Shown: piece after piece, positions 1 to 13,500 of the stretch
Numbering within the stretch: position 1 is the stretch's first letter
Layout of the letters: each line of letters starts with the position of its first letter
Source: Breviolum minutum Mf 1.05b.01
Lineage: Eukaryota > Sar > Dinophyceae > Suessiales > Symbiodiniaceae
DNA: 64,000 nt
Direction: 5' to 3'
Assembly (NCBI GenBank): GCA_000507305.1
Contig: DF240149.1
Coordinates: 33,501 to 97,500 of the forward strand
The notes under the pieces: model-generated
The model's database searches: none
The model's input: the letters and a program-made list of their open reading frames with translations, nothing else
Told to the model about the DNA's origin: nothing
Position numbers and translations under genes: made by a program

Positions 1-1455
1 TACTAGCCCACTTTGGGAATCCCTCTGAGACATTGTTAACCAAGCAGTATGATCAGATGGGACAGAGATGTTTTTCATTGTGGTAGAAGAAGTTGGGAAG
101 AAGCAAGGTTATAAGTTGTTGGACATGTTCAGTGGGGAAACGCTACTTGTAGTGAATGCCTTGCTCATAGGAAAAAATGGGAAGAGAACTATCCGGAAAA
201 AGTTAGGGAGTTTTCGCGGAGATACGCGGAGTAACATAAGGAAGAGAAAGAGGTGCCTAATGTGATCAAGAATGCAATAGCAGGGAAGTAAATTGTCAGG
301 TGTGTGGGCGTGTAGGGTGAAGAAATGCAATTGATTAAGACATTTGGGAACTAAAACGCATTTGGCAATTCAGAATGGAGAGGGGTGGGGGAGATATTTG
401 TGGAGGGCAAGGGGGCAGGATGGAGAAGTTGAACTGTGCCCTTTAGACACTGACTACTGTTACTCATGGGTGGCAAAGCAAAGTGTTTCAAAATTCATGT
501 TCATCTTTCAATCTCACCAGAACTCCTGCAGATCTAAATTTCCAAGCAACCCAACGATGAAGAACTGCACCCCACCTAGCAGCTGGCCCATGAAATATTG
601 CTATCCACCAAAAAAAGAAATATGTGTTTTCTAAAGAACACCAATTTTTTAGGGGCAAGGTGGTTATTGTGTATTTTTGGGTTGGGCAAATGGTGGGTAA
701 CAACTTGAACGCCATCAAAATGACTCCTGAAGATAAGGCACTCCTGGGTTTGAACCATGCGGTGAGAGTGCAACCAACAATTGAGCTCATGGTGTGGTGT
801 CCCAGAAGACCTTTTAAAGTCTTGAAATATGTTCCCATTGTGGCCTGATATGACGCGAGTGATGGAAATTTCATTACTTGGATGAAAAGTGGGATCATTT
901 CTTTTTCATTTCTTTGTTTGCATCAACGTTAGGTGTCGATATAGCTGTATATATATATGTATAAGTCGGCTATTGGTGATGATGCAAAGGTTCCTTGGAC
1001 ATGTTTTTTTCCATACGAGAATTCATCTCTTTCCAATCGCCGAAGAACCATCCACAGATGTAAGAAAACATTAAGCACTCCTGTTATGACATCGATCTTT
1101 AGCCAGAAAACACTGCCAGAATTAGCTTGGTGTCAACCGCACAATCTCATGAACATGTGTTCCTGTAAAACACATAATGAATCATATGAATTGCAATGTG
1201 TCACCTAGCCTTTGTGAGATTATGCTGTTTAACAACCGTTAACAAATACACGCGTTTTCACAGGCACTTTGTCCTGTAAAAACAGTGAAATGCAATTTCA
1301 CCTTTGAAATTTCCGGAAATTTTGGAAAGAAAATCGAAACAAACGTGAACACCCCAGAAGCAGTTTTTTCAGTTTTTCATTGTTCAAAAAACAATCGGAC
1401 CGGATCATTTCTTTGAATTGAAGGTATTTCTTCAACCATCCCCCAGTTTTTGAAG
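1..1455. other. No gene recognised
   Basis: AT-rich sequence with only short open frames that do not read like protein. The open frame at 624-848 (+) and the overlapping one at 488-898 (-) show no family motif and no convincing splice context. It is most likely intergenic or intronic sequence upstream of the helicase gene. Confidence 0.4.
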
Positions 1456-1586
1456 GATTGTCTGAGGGAGAAAATCAAACGGACAACGCACAGCCCTTCC
1501 GCATTGCGACATCTCCTAAGACGGCGGCACCTGTGGGTATGGCTGATCGTTGGGCCATGCGATGGCAAGAGCGACCAAAGGTGGAG
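1456..1586 (+). CDS. Possible first coding exon of the helicase
   Basis: Open reading follows an AG at 1454-1455 and ends at a GTGAGC donor at 1587. A possible start codon at 1539 opens MADRWAMRWQERPKVE, which reads like real protein. Assignment to the helicase is only by position and strand. Confidence 0.45.
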
Positions 1587-4500
1587 GTGAGCGTCCGAAG
1601 GTGGTGGGACCGTAGGAGTGTAGACAGGAATCCCCCCCAGAATTTGAAGGAATGTTTCTATGATTTTGTTTCAGCCTGAACTATGATTTACTCGTAACCA
1701 TGAGATTTGGAGGGGTGTTCTGTGTGAAATCTGATAATCTACATGGACTATGCCATGCAGCAAAAAGTCGATGATTCCCTTGAAATGATGATCGGGAAAT
1801 CTTGGGACGAACTTATAGCAGCTCCTGCCGTCAAATCCCACTTGGGGTGGCTATTTGCACATGATCCTTTAGAATCCTTGAACCTCAAAACTGTTGGATC
1901 CTAAGCTGCGCAGGAGAAGAAGCCCCGCCGAAGGTTGCGGTTCCCACCAAAAAACTGGGGGGAATGGATGGAGAAGTACAGAAAGTTGTTTGGGTTGTAA
2001 CCCAGTTGTACCCCCCAAATTCTGGAAACATGAAGCAACGTCATCTTGTTTTTGGGCACCGCATGCGATATAAGGTTGAACATGACATAGACATGTAGCG
2101 GCCCACAAAGAAGATGGAGCTTGCAGACGAGGTGATTCCAGATAACGTTTTCTTTTACAAAATTGATAGTGACGTACCATTTGGTATGATTTGAACGATT
2201 GGATTCCAGTGTATTATCATGTCATCATTGGTACTTGTGGTCTTTATACTGAGAGATGATCAATCAGCAATGATAACATTGTGTATCACTGTATCACTTT
2301 CACTATATACTGCGCTTAATGACAATGGTCACTGTTGTGTGGCTTCTGACTTCGCGCTCCAATGCTTCTGCAATGAGTTGACAGCTGTTGCGACTAGGAG
2401 TCCTTCCAAGGGAAGAAAGAAGAGGATGGCGCTGGGCGGTACCTGGTGCACTTCGCTAATCAATCGAACATATTGCAATTTTCCAAGAGTAAGTACATCT
2501 ACAAATTGCGGGTTTTCCTATTCATATCTTCCATTACTAGTGTAGCTGCAACTACTGGATGGTTGGATCAGGATGTCAGGTCCAAACTTCGTGTAGTGCC
2601 ATGATTGATTCACGCTGGCAGTTTTGCACCACATCTTCAATATGAATGGCGAGATGTTGAGTTTGCATGGTGAAGAACATTACAGGATCTTCAAATTTCA
2701 ATCAACCAATCTCCAGAATTTGGTGACAAAGTTTGGGGCAGGAAGAAGCGATCAGCATCCAGCGCATCGAAGGCTGTACCATGTGAAATGACACTGAACA
2801 TGATTATTTTAAAGTGACCGCATATGGCTGTACCATGTGAGCATTTGTCGCAGGTGTAAGTAAGATGTAAGTAAGTAATTCTTGGTTGACCTTTGGATCC
2901 CATCTTGTGTGTAAAAATCGCATTGCAATTCTAAATGCTTCCCATGTCAAGAATCTCAAAATTGTACAAACAATCATTTAACTCATTTAACTATTCATCA
3001 AGTTCGAACCATGTGGGTTTCTTGAACTTGTGAATTTTTATCAAGTGCAAAACCACTTTTACTATGGAACAAATCTCTCTTCTGCCCTGACATGTCTTAT
3101 TGTTTTGTTACTGTATGCAAGCTGAGTTTAAACAACGAGTTTCCAGGATCTATGGAGGGTCACCAGTGCTTCCACCCGTGGATTTTCGAATTTCTTGCGA
3201 AGCCAGAAGTACCGTTAAAAGACACCTATTCTGTCGCAGGCTTCGGAGTCTTCATCGGAACTTGAAAAGATCCGTCGCCGCAAGCGTTCCTTGTCGGAAA
3301 ATCTTGGTGGTTGAGGAGGGAGATGCCTTTGGGGTTGACCGCGGCTAAGGCTGAGGAGTTCCGCAGTTCCAAACAAATGTCAAAGCTGCTTAGATTTAGG
3401 AACCAACCACGAAGCACACGACGGATCCTGAATTAAACTTAAGACTCTTCACTCATAGAAGATTCCATTTGGATGGTGTGAACCATGAACCATTTGATGA
3501 TTTGATGTGGGGAGCCGTTGTTTTTGTGAAGATGCCGGCCCTCGCAACCACCATGAACCACCAGGTTGCAGTCAATTGGCGCAGTGCGAGTTGGTAGATG
3601 ATCATCGCGAGGAGAAGCTTTTGCAGGCAGGGCCCAACATCCCTAAACTTGGCTTTTTGAATAAGTGTGGTGATCATGATCTTGAAGGTACTTGTAATTG
3701 TTGACACGATGAAAGATTTCTGGAAGAGAATCCCCAAATAGATGTGGATCCTCCACAGGAGATAAACCGCAGCAAGTACGGTAAGCAGCCAAATGCCTGA
3801 CTCAGACTACACAGGTTGACTTCCCTGAGACTGCATGACACATTAGCTATACCGGCTATACCCTGTCTTCGGCGATTTCGCGGCGATTTCGTGGTGGAGA
3901 CTGCGCAGTTGTTGGGGAGATACCCCTTGACTTCCTTGATGCAGGCACAAAGAGAAGTGGACGAGGCACTCCGCGTTGGCAACGTTTGAGAACTTCGAGA
4001 GTGGTGAGTTGAGTTGGGAAAGTCTTCCTTGACTTCACATGATTTGGATTGATTTGGCAAGGAAGATGAAATATGTGATTTTATATAAACTGTACTGGGG
4101 TTTTGAAAAGCGGTATCGCTACTTGAAAAAGATTCCGATTGTCTTTGTTTAGAAACTCACCTCGAGTGGTGCTCTGCAGCTATTGCACATCATACAGCTA
4201 CTCTTGTACTGCAGCCGCAGGTGGAAAACCTAAATCCATCACAGAGGCGTGAATGCAGCTGTGCCAGCTGTAGTGGTTTCCGAAACTCATGTTTATCCTA
4301 AATGATCGGTTTGGAGCCTGATTGTATGCGCGAACTACTATTCCTATGTCGAAAAACCATGACATCACCGCAGGTTTTGGGGGTAAATGTGAAGAATGAT
4401 AGGACATAGTGTCATTTGTGGGGAGCTCCATTTGGAGGAAACACCCTGGGACTTCTCAGGAGTGCCTTGAATGCTGCCCTCACACAAACCTGCACAGTTT

Positions 4501-7500
4501 GGCTCTGAGCTTTGGGTGTATCAAAGTGAGACAGATCTTCACAAAGTAGCAGGAAGCGAAGGAAAGTTTTGAGATGGGGTCTTGAGGTTGAAATCAGATA
4601 TATCGATGGTACGAAGGGTAGAAGTATTTTGGACTTCCAGGGGACAAGCACTTTGAAACTTTGGATGCATTTGTCATTTACCAGGATCAAGTTCCTGTCC
4701 ATCTACATGTGCAAAATGTTTCAATAGGCTGTCCTTGAGATAGTTTCCTCCAAGTTCAAAGAACATGCTCGCCAGATATCATTCAGCTATCATTGTGAGA
4801 GGTTTATCATCATCATCATCACAACCAGCAAACTATATCCTTCTTCTTTGAGAACAGTACTCAAATGATTTCCAGGCACTCTCGCCTTACATCTCCTTGT
4901 TGCAGGTGGTGCAAGGTCCACCAGGTACTGGAAAAACCAGCGGCTTGACTGCAGAAGAGTCATGCCATTTGTTTGAGGGTTACATTTCAGTCCTTGCAAC
5001 AAATGCAACTTGTTGGATGGTGAATGGTGTTTGTTTTTGAAATGTATAAAACTTATTTCTCTGTTTAGAAGGAAATACATGATTGACTTTTTTCAACTCA
5101 ACTCACAACATCTTGAAACAACTTTGTATCAACATGGCATCAACGGGAAGGGCACCTAACATTGCGGGGGGTTATCTTCACCAACGTGTCCCCAAAAGGT
5201 GTCTCGGTGCAAATCTTACATTTTTGGACGAAGGCCTTCGGGTTTTGAGAGGTTGAAATATGAGTCAAATGAGCAGTGACCAACAAACCCTGGTTATTTG
5301 ATATACAGAGCTGATTATACTACCCAGTTGAATAGAGATTGCACTATTCTAAGCCATTATTTTTTAATTCCTAGTAGCCAACTATTTGCTGCATCGGTGA
5401 ATTTGGGTGTGTAAGATGTTCATAGGAGATGCCTGATGAAATCGCCCCCTTTTACTGCGATGTTCATCCAAAATATCATGGAAGAAACACAAAAGCAGCC
5501 TGTTGCCCGCGATTGACTTGTTTCTTGTCGATAGATCATGAACTTGACACCGGTGCTGGCCACTTCTGACAGTAACGTAGGGGATGCTCAGAGGAGTTTG
5601 GCTTCGGGATTTGCAAGACCCTGCGCTGGGATGATGTCGGAATCTGGATCCAGAATAGCTTTTTGATATCAAACTTCTGTGTAATATGTGTTCCAAGTTA
5701 ATTCTCCTGAATATCATTACTTATATTATTTATGTTTATTTTTATGAGTATCGGACAAAATTAGGTATGACCAAAGTAGTATTGAGAGAGTCGTGGGGTT
5801 GCCATTGCTGCAAAACCGATAGGGGCCCACCCTAAAACGATACCCAAAACGATGCCCTCAGGAAGGTTTGCACAAGGTGCCGCCACTGCAAAACCGATAG
5901 GGGCCCACCCTACTTAAGGATGTCCCTTCGCCATGTACCAAATTTTGTCCGTAACTCATATGTATATATCACCCACAAACAGAACTGTACAAAACACTAC
6001 AAAAAAACAAGCAACTTTGTAGATTATCAACGAATAGTAGTATAGTGTTAGCAATCAGATCCAATTTGATGTGACTTCTGGATTTCTCTTCCTACAAACC
6101 GAGGTTGCCGTTGACAACATTTGTGAAGGTCTTCGAGCACGTGGAGTGAAGGTGGGATGCAACAAATCCCGGAAGGCAGCATGATTTAGGGTTAATGAGC
6201 TACAAAATTCCTGAGAAGATTTGAACGTTACAATTCTGAAGTTTCTGAAGCTTTTATTGATTTATGTGTATTTTTTTCATAATTGACAGGTCTTGATTTT
6301 TTGTTGGAAGTTCCAACTCCTTTTTTTAGGGTCTAATATAATGCTTTCCTGACATTGCCATTACCTAAGGCGATACGTGTTGGTCGACCTGAAAAAGTGC
6401 GTAGTGTCATTGAAGACATGACACTGGAGGCGCTTGTGGAATTGGAGCAACAATCAATAGGAACAGCTTTAGGTGAAATAGTTGTTGTTGTTCCTGAAAA
6501 ATCAAGATCGTTCATCATCGTACCAAAAATTTATTGTTAAATGATTTTTTTGGAGTCCCTTCAAAAACCATTTGCAAGATAAGTTTTCATTTGTTCATCT
6601 GTTCATGTCACGTGGGTATGTCAACAGCATGGTATGTGGACATCGCTGCAAGGCAGAGTTAAAGAGGTTTAAAGAACAGCAGCAGCCGGAAGAAAGCAAG
6701 GCGCAGCTGAGGGTGTCATTTAACTCGCAAGCCAGATGTTGAGATTCGAGATAGTCATTTTGCGAGAAAGCCGAAGGTTTGGGAATGGTTTGAAGCTGAT
6801 GTGAATTCTTGAGGAATGAGACTGATGTGAAATTCAAAAGTTGATGGGATGGTTGGAAGAAGAGGATTATGTTCTGAAGAACCCTTCTATAGGCAGCGGA
6901 GTATAAGACTACGAGTTTTGTGGTCTTTGGTGGCTGTGGTTGAGCGAAACATGTCACTAGCATGTCGCTGTTTGCTGCGTCTGGAACAGGATGGTGATAA
7001 GGAGAAGGATGATGACCAGGACTTCTTGGGAATTGCTCTGGCTGCACCATCAGTTGCTGTCGCTATGCTCCTGATTGTTCAAAAATGAAACGTGGACCTA
7101 TGAATCAACGCTTTTTTCCAATCAATGAATTAATCCATTCAATCCTTTCAATCCTTTCAATCCGTTCAATCCATTCAATGCATCCATCAATCAGCCAATC
7201 AATCATTCTATCCAACAATAACCATCAAACAAACTCAGCAATTCCAATCCATCCATCTCATTTCACCATTTTCATATCAATATCACCATCTTTCCAGACA
7301 CCACCAAACCTTCACACCCTGAGCATTTACTCCTGGATTGCTGCAGGAGTTCAAGCAGGGAGCAGGTTGGATCTGTTGATTAGTTGGTTCATTGGTTACA
7401 AGGTGGGGCACTACTAGTTGTAAATGGAGGTATCATCCCTATGAATGGCCGAAAATTAATAGGTAACTTGGGTTTTTTAAACCCCTATAAATGGAGTTAT

Positions 7501-10500
7501 AACCCTACATACTGTTGATGGAAGAAATCCTGCACCAGCTGATATGGCAAATATCCCATTATTTACAGAGTTTTATACATCCCAGGTGGTGCAGGATTTC
7601 TTCCATCAACAGTATTACTGGTAGGGGCCCATCTTGTAGGAGATTGAAATGGATGAAATGAACTCAATCAATCATTCAAACTAATTCAACGATTTTATTG
7701 TGAATCGGCACGGATTCATGCTTTTGAAACTGATTCCATTGATTTAAAATCCTTCCAAAAGCTTCAATCATGATCCATGCAGCTTGCAGCTGGTTGTTCT
7801 CCAATCACTCTGGTCCAACTGATTGATACAAGTAAGTGGCAAGACAGATGAGCGCAATGTTGCAACTGTTGTTAAGTCAAGATCCAATCAGTGATAATAT
7901 AAAGCTATATACATGCATTACGCAGTATAAGCAATATATGTATTTACATATTATTGTTCAATCACATAATGACAATGTGTGGATCATCCCTTATTGTACT
8001 ATCACATTATCCTTACTGTCTCTGACCAGGAAAAGGCGGGAAGATGGGAGGTGCGGTCGGGAGTTGCCACGACATCAGCAACACAAGCTAGCCTTGGAGA
8101 ATGTTGCACCACCCCGGTAGCATCAAAGGGGCAAACATCTAGACATGTTTTTGATGATTTTTGAAGCACAAACAAGGGTCAAGAGGGTGGATCTGAACAA
8201 GAAGATATGCTGCAATTCATTTTCTTTGGCAAACAAAAACAGCATGATCTTTTTAACCATGATGGCAATATATGGCAATATGACAAACAAGTCGGACTGA
8301 ACATTGGATTTCCAGCCAATCAGCTAGAAAAATCGCCAGGCAAGTTTGGCAAGTTTGGCAAGGGCAAAGGCCTCCTCGTGTGCTACTGTTGATGGAAGAA
8401 ATCCGGCTAACCAGTTGATATGGTAAATATCCCATTATTTACAGGGTTTTATACATCCCGCGTGGTGCAGGATTTCTTCCATCAACAGTATTAGTATTAG
8501 ACTGGTTGAGTTGGGGTGATGTTTCTGAACACTTAGACGGATGATTTCGCATTTTCTGAAATTTTCCGGGAAGGTTGGTTTGATGGACTCTGGTCCTACG
8601 AGATGGTCCAATAGCATGTGCTTTGGAAGTTGGATTGATCATTTGGCGTGACTCATCTCTTACTGTACCATGAGTTCTTTTCCCCAATGAACCCAAAGAA
8701 ATATGGCACACATTTCCAACGTTTCTAGTATCCTCACTTTTGAACTGATCCTAAACACCTGAAAGAGATGATGGACAACACATTAATTTCATGATATTCC
8801 CATATGTTCATTGTTGAAGTTACACTAGTAACTAGTACAGAAGTTGCACATCTTGAAAGATGTTCTTCAACACATTGGTTTACTACAGACTGCATTTTTC
8901 TGGTTCTTGATTCATGCAAGTTTTGTAGGTGATGGTGATGATGGTGATCGCCATGCACGGCACTTTGAAGATCGGCGAGCGCAAAGTCGACAGGTAACGA
9001 TATGTAGTAACCCGAAGGGAGGGAGGACGCCTGAGGATGCTAAGATTTCTTTAAAGCTGGTTTAAGGGTCTTTGAGGTTTGATAAGTATTGATTAATTAG
9101 GGTCCCATGGTGCTATGATCATCAAATATGTAATTTCAAGTACAAGGGGGTGATAATGAAAACTTGTGAGAAGTGTTCTATAATACATGTTCCAACTTGA
9201 ATATTACGGATCACTTGCGCGCATGAAAAGATAGCATGCCTTTAGAACACCTGAGAGAAACCAATTCGCAATTTCAGTGTTCAGGTTGTACTTCACCTTT
9301 GAACTGGTCGCAACGGATTTGGTTGAAGATTCTGCTGTTCTCACTTTGAGCTATAGATTGGATGTGTCAGTAGTTTGAGATGGTATCACTCCATGTTTTG
9401 ATATGCTTGGAGCAAAAGAAAGGTCATGCACTTCCCTAATGTGTATATAATACTATGTATTTATATATGTATTTGCGTATGTATATGTATGTATATGTAG
9501 ACATGTTTCACTCTCTTCTTTTTCTTGGGCAGCTTAAACCCATTGAAAAGACACGGCGAAGGACTTTGAGCTGCAGATGAAGATCCTCAGGGAGGTCGGC
9601 CTTGATGATTGACCGTTCAGTTGAAACAGTGGGAGGCAAAATGGACCTTGATCCAATATTTAGTGGATGAACAAGTCCCACTCTGTTACTGTTGATGGCT
9701 GAATTCCTGTGAAGCATCAACTGCAAGCATTGGGAAATATGAATCAAGGCGTGCAGCATTTCAGCCATCAACAGAAGGGGACAGTATATGGACACAACAT
9801 GAAGCTGTATTTTTGACTGGCATCACTTGACATTTATTGTCAGGCCGAAGTCATTTGTACAACCACCATCGCAGCAGGTGCGGAACATCATGCCATGTTT
9901 GGTTGTTTGTTGCTGATTGCAGTGGGAACTTGTACGTCAAAGTGCTCACTACACCCAAACTCTAAAGGTAAAACCGCATGTTTACAGTTTGCACAACTCA
10001 ATAGGCCAAGGTGAATTTACATGTGTCCTTTTGTCGTGGTTCTTCAGAAAGGTGGTGTGCCACAAACTTCCCCACACTGGTCCTTTCACTCCAAAACGAA
10101 GCCTAGGTGAGCAAAGGTAAGTCACACTGGGAAGTACATCCAATCATTTTTGATCTGAAACAAAATAGCAACTTTTTTAAAATGCTGACCCCCTACCATT
10201 TGAGGTACTAGTAACATACCTGGCCTAAAGAAAATTTGAGTATTGAATGGTCCTTTGACCACTTTAATGCACTGGTGAGGAATGGATTTCCTGGCACGAC
10301 TGGCCAACTTCGAAGCCATCTTGGTCGATGAAGTTGCACAGGCGTTTTCTATCACATGATCACTGTGGGTCGCGAATGTTGATGGGTTAAGATGGAAAGA
10401 GTTGGTGGAGGAAGGGCATGATGATATCTTTTGATGCATCTTCTATGTCATATGATACATGTTGGAGAAATCTTTGTTGATTCAACTGCTATTATATGTT

Positions 10501-13500
10501 GCATCTTCTATTTGATTTAGAATCTATTTTTGGAGAAAGAAAAGTTGCTGAGTCTCAGATTGATTTTATTCTACTCTTGTGAGATTGCTGCTCTTTACAT
10601 CTCTCTTAGGATGGTTTGCATTTGAAATATCAAATCATTCCAAACTGCCTCGCTTGTACAAAGTGACTGAATCAAGGCAATCTGCCTGGCATATCACTGT
10701 TGCTATGGCTCCAAAGCCCATTGTATCCGCTCAAGGCAACTGAGTTATCCACTGCTGTGCCGGTGATTTTGCGAGGGGTTTGGGGTGCCCCAACTGGGAG
10801 TGTTTGGAAAAGGGATCAAATGATGCTATTTGGAATGCCATATACAATTAATACACAGTTGTTTTATAAAGATACATGGAATTGCATACATATATACGAT
10901 ATGTGATCAATGCAACAGCATACCAAGAGTAATACTTAAGTTCTATTGGTAGTATATATAGATTGATGGTTGAAGCTTGAGTCTTAGCACTTGTTGTGTC
11001 ACTTGGAACAGATGCCGTAGTTTGATAGTGGATGTTGTTGGGCAACTTACCTCGGTAACAAAAATCTTGGAGCCAAGACATGCAGCATTGTGACCTTAAT
11101 AGTCATTAGAGAAGGGATTCAAAATTGCATTATTTGGTTTATAGTAATCACATGTACAGATTGATCATGTGGGAGTTGTCCTATAACCCTCATTTGATTT
11201 TATGTATCCAGGTGGCAAATAAGTAATTTTTAAACATCCAGCTGCAGTTGCGAAAGATGTGCAGAAGTGTGGTTACAATACTAAAGGTGTGCCTCAGATG
11301 CAATGTTTGCACAAGTTGGTACTTGAGCTGCAGCCTCCAGTCCCCCTTCCCAGTAGACAACACTATGCAGACTGCAACTTACTACATGTAGTACTGCTAT
11401 TGCGCTTGGGGGGAAGGTGGCCAAAGGCAAAGGGCCTGCTTCAGACACCTTTCTTTTTGAACAATCACCCACATGTTGGAAATGACTATCCAATCATGGA
11501 AGCCTGAAAGACCCATCCAGTTTCACTCTAGTCTGTAGATTCGATGTGTAAATTCCGTTGCAGATTTGTCCCCCCCAATTTTTTTCATGAAACACTCCGC
11601 CACAGATGATACCTAGAAACCCGGATCAACAAAAATATTGCTGAGTTTCCAGGGTTTGGGGTTGATTCAGGGCCAAATCTACAACCGGACCCTGATCTTT
11701 ACACCCGACCGAGGCCAATCGTTTAGTACTGGTGGGTGATCATTGTCAACTTCCGCAACTCGGTGATTCGAAATCCGCTAAACAACGGGGAGTCGTCGAC
11801 CTCCTAAGATGAAAGATGAGTAAAGCTACTGAAATATATTGAAAATAATTTGGGCTAGCAATGTTTTTCTTTTTTATCTGTTTTAAGTAGTTTATTCAGA
11901 TGAAATCAAGACTTTATACTTGTCAAGATTGCATGAAATTTAAAACTACTTGTACAGTTTTTTTGGCCTAAATTCGCAGGTTTGATCCTAAGAGTTATGA
12001 GTATTCAGACTGTGTAGCGTCGTGTCAAGACTAAGGTTCCAAGGGTGCCACATCATTATTTTTTGAAAAATGATGAAATCCATGTTTTCGATATCCAAAT
12101 GTCGTGATCCACACTGACTGATCAACTTTTTATTCTTCAAGACAACCACCGTTTTTATCTTTATCGTTTTGATATCCATTTTGGATCATTTTGGTATATA
12201 AAAACTGAGATCCAACCCCCCCGGTTCTCTTTTTTCTATGGCTGCCACCTGGTGGGTAAGTTACCATCCCTTAGCTGGAGGCCTGCCGTCTTATCACCTG
12301 AAGCAGAGCTACGTGGCCTGTCGGTGTCGGTCTACTCCCGCTTGGTGCAGGTGGAAACTCACCCAGTGCGGGGGGTAAAACATGGGCTGCAAGGGACATG
12401 AGAAAAAGCCTAATGTGCGAAACAACCTCCGTTGATTGATGTTGTTGTTTTTTTCCCTCCCTATAGTTTTTAGGATGTCATTTGGTCGTTGGAAAGTTGA
12501 ATGATGAGGGACTAAATGTGTGGATTTTGATGATATTTTGGATAGGATCAGTGCTTTTTTTGGGCGGGAAAAAACAGTGCCTACTAATATTGGATGCCAT
12601 GATTGTTTGTTGTGACGGTGATGTCAGGCAGGTGGATTGAAGCCCTTTATGCTGGACACGTGCTGCCCTCGGGTGGCAGGAGCTGGTTGTTGGAGCTGGG
12701 CTGTTACAACTACAAAGTCCAAAGCACCCCCAGATTACTATGTATGATGGATTTTGAATAAGTGTAAATCTATGTCAACGTGGACACTATGAACATGACA
12801 ATCAGTGTGTTTTCAAGTTAGGTGAAGGGGAGGATCAAACATGTCATGGTTTAACAGTTTAACACATGTCCTTTTAAAATGCCTTCACCGGAACGAGGCA
12901 ATATCGGTCGCATCCCAAATTGGCCGAGTTTTCCAGCAAGGCAGTGGGATCGTTTTGAGAGATTGAAATTGTTCTATTTTGAGGCAAAAGGATATGTTTT
13001 CCCGGAGCAAAAAACATCAAACAACTAATTTTTTGATGTTTGGAGTTGGATTCTACCCTGATATCCATGAGACTTTGGAAAGTTTTGCTGGACATGTGTC
13101 TGTAGATTGTGATCCCCGAAAGAAATTCTGGTCCAATTATGGCAACCTCCAACAACCTCGCTGGAAGTCTTAGTTTGCCACTGAGGGATCCTGTTAAATC
13201 GGCTTCGTTTGTGGCTATATGCTCCCTACTATGTTTGTAGAATAATTTATATAATAGATGATTATATCACATATGTCATTCAGTATGTAGAGATTTATTG
13301 TAGTCATCATATCGAAATTATGATACGTACTCATACTCATACTAATAGAAATAAAGAATTGTACATTGTCAGGATCACTTTGACAAATTTTTAAGCTGCA
13401 CATTTTCCCTTGGCTGTTTTGAGTTTGGAAATGCCTAGTCACAGGCATTTTATGATGGCATGCTGAAGAGCGGAATCGAGGCCAAGATGAAGTGATGGAG

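Noticed and set aside
8030..8092. Frame VRSGVATTSATQ as the helicase segment before motif II
   Set aside because: The exon 9844-9877 (AEVICTTTIAA) fits that segment exactly and in phase; a different frame of 8030-8102 is more likely.
12235..12262. Possible gene start at ATGGCTGCCACCTGGTGGGTAAG
   Set aside because: It lies inside a helicase intron between two in-phase exons; no continuing frame of interest.
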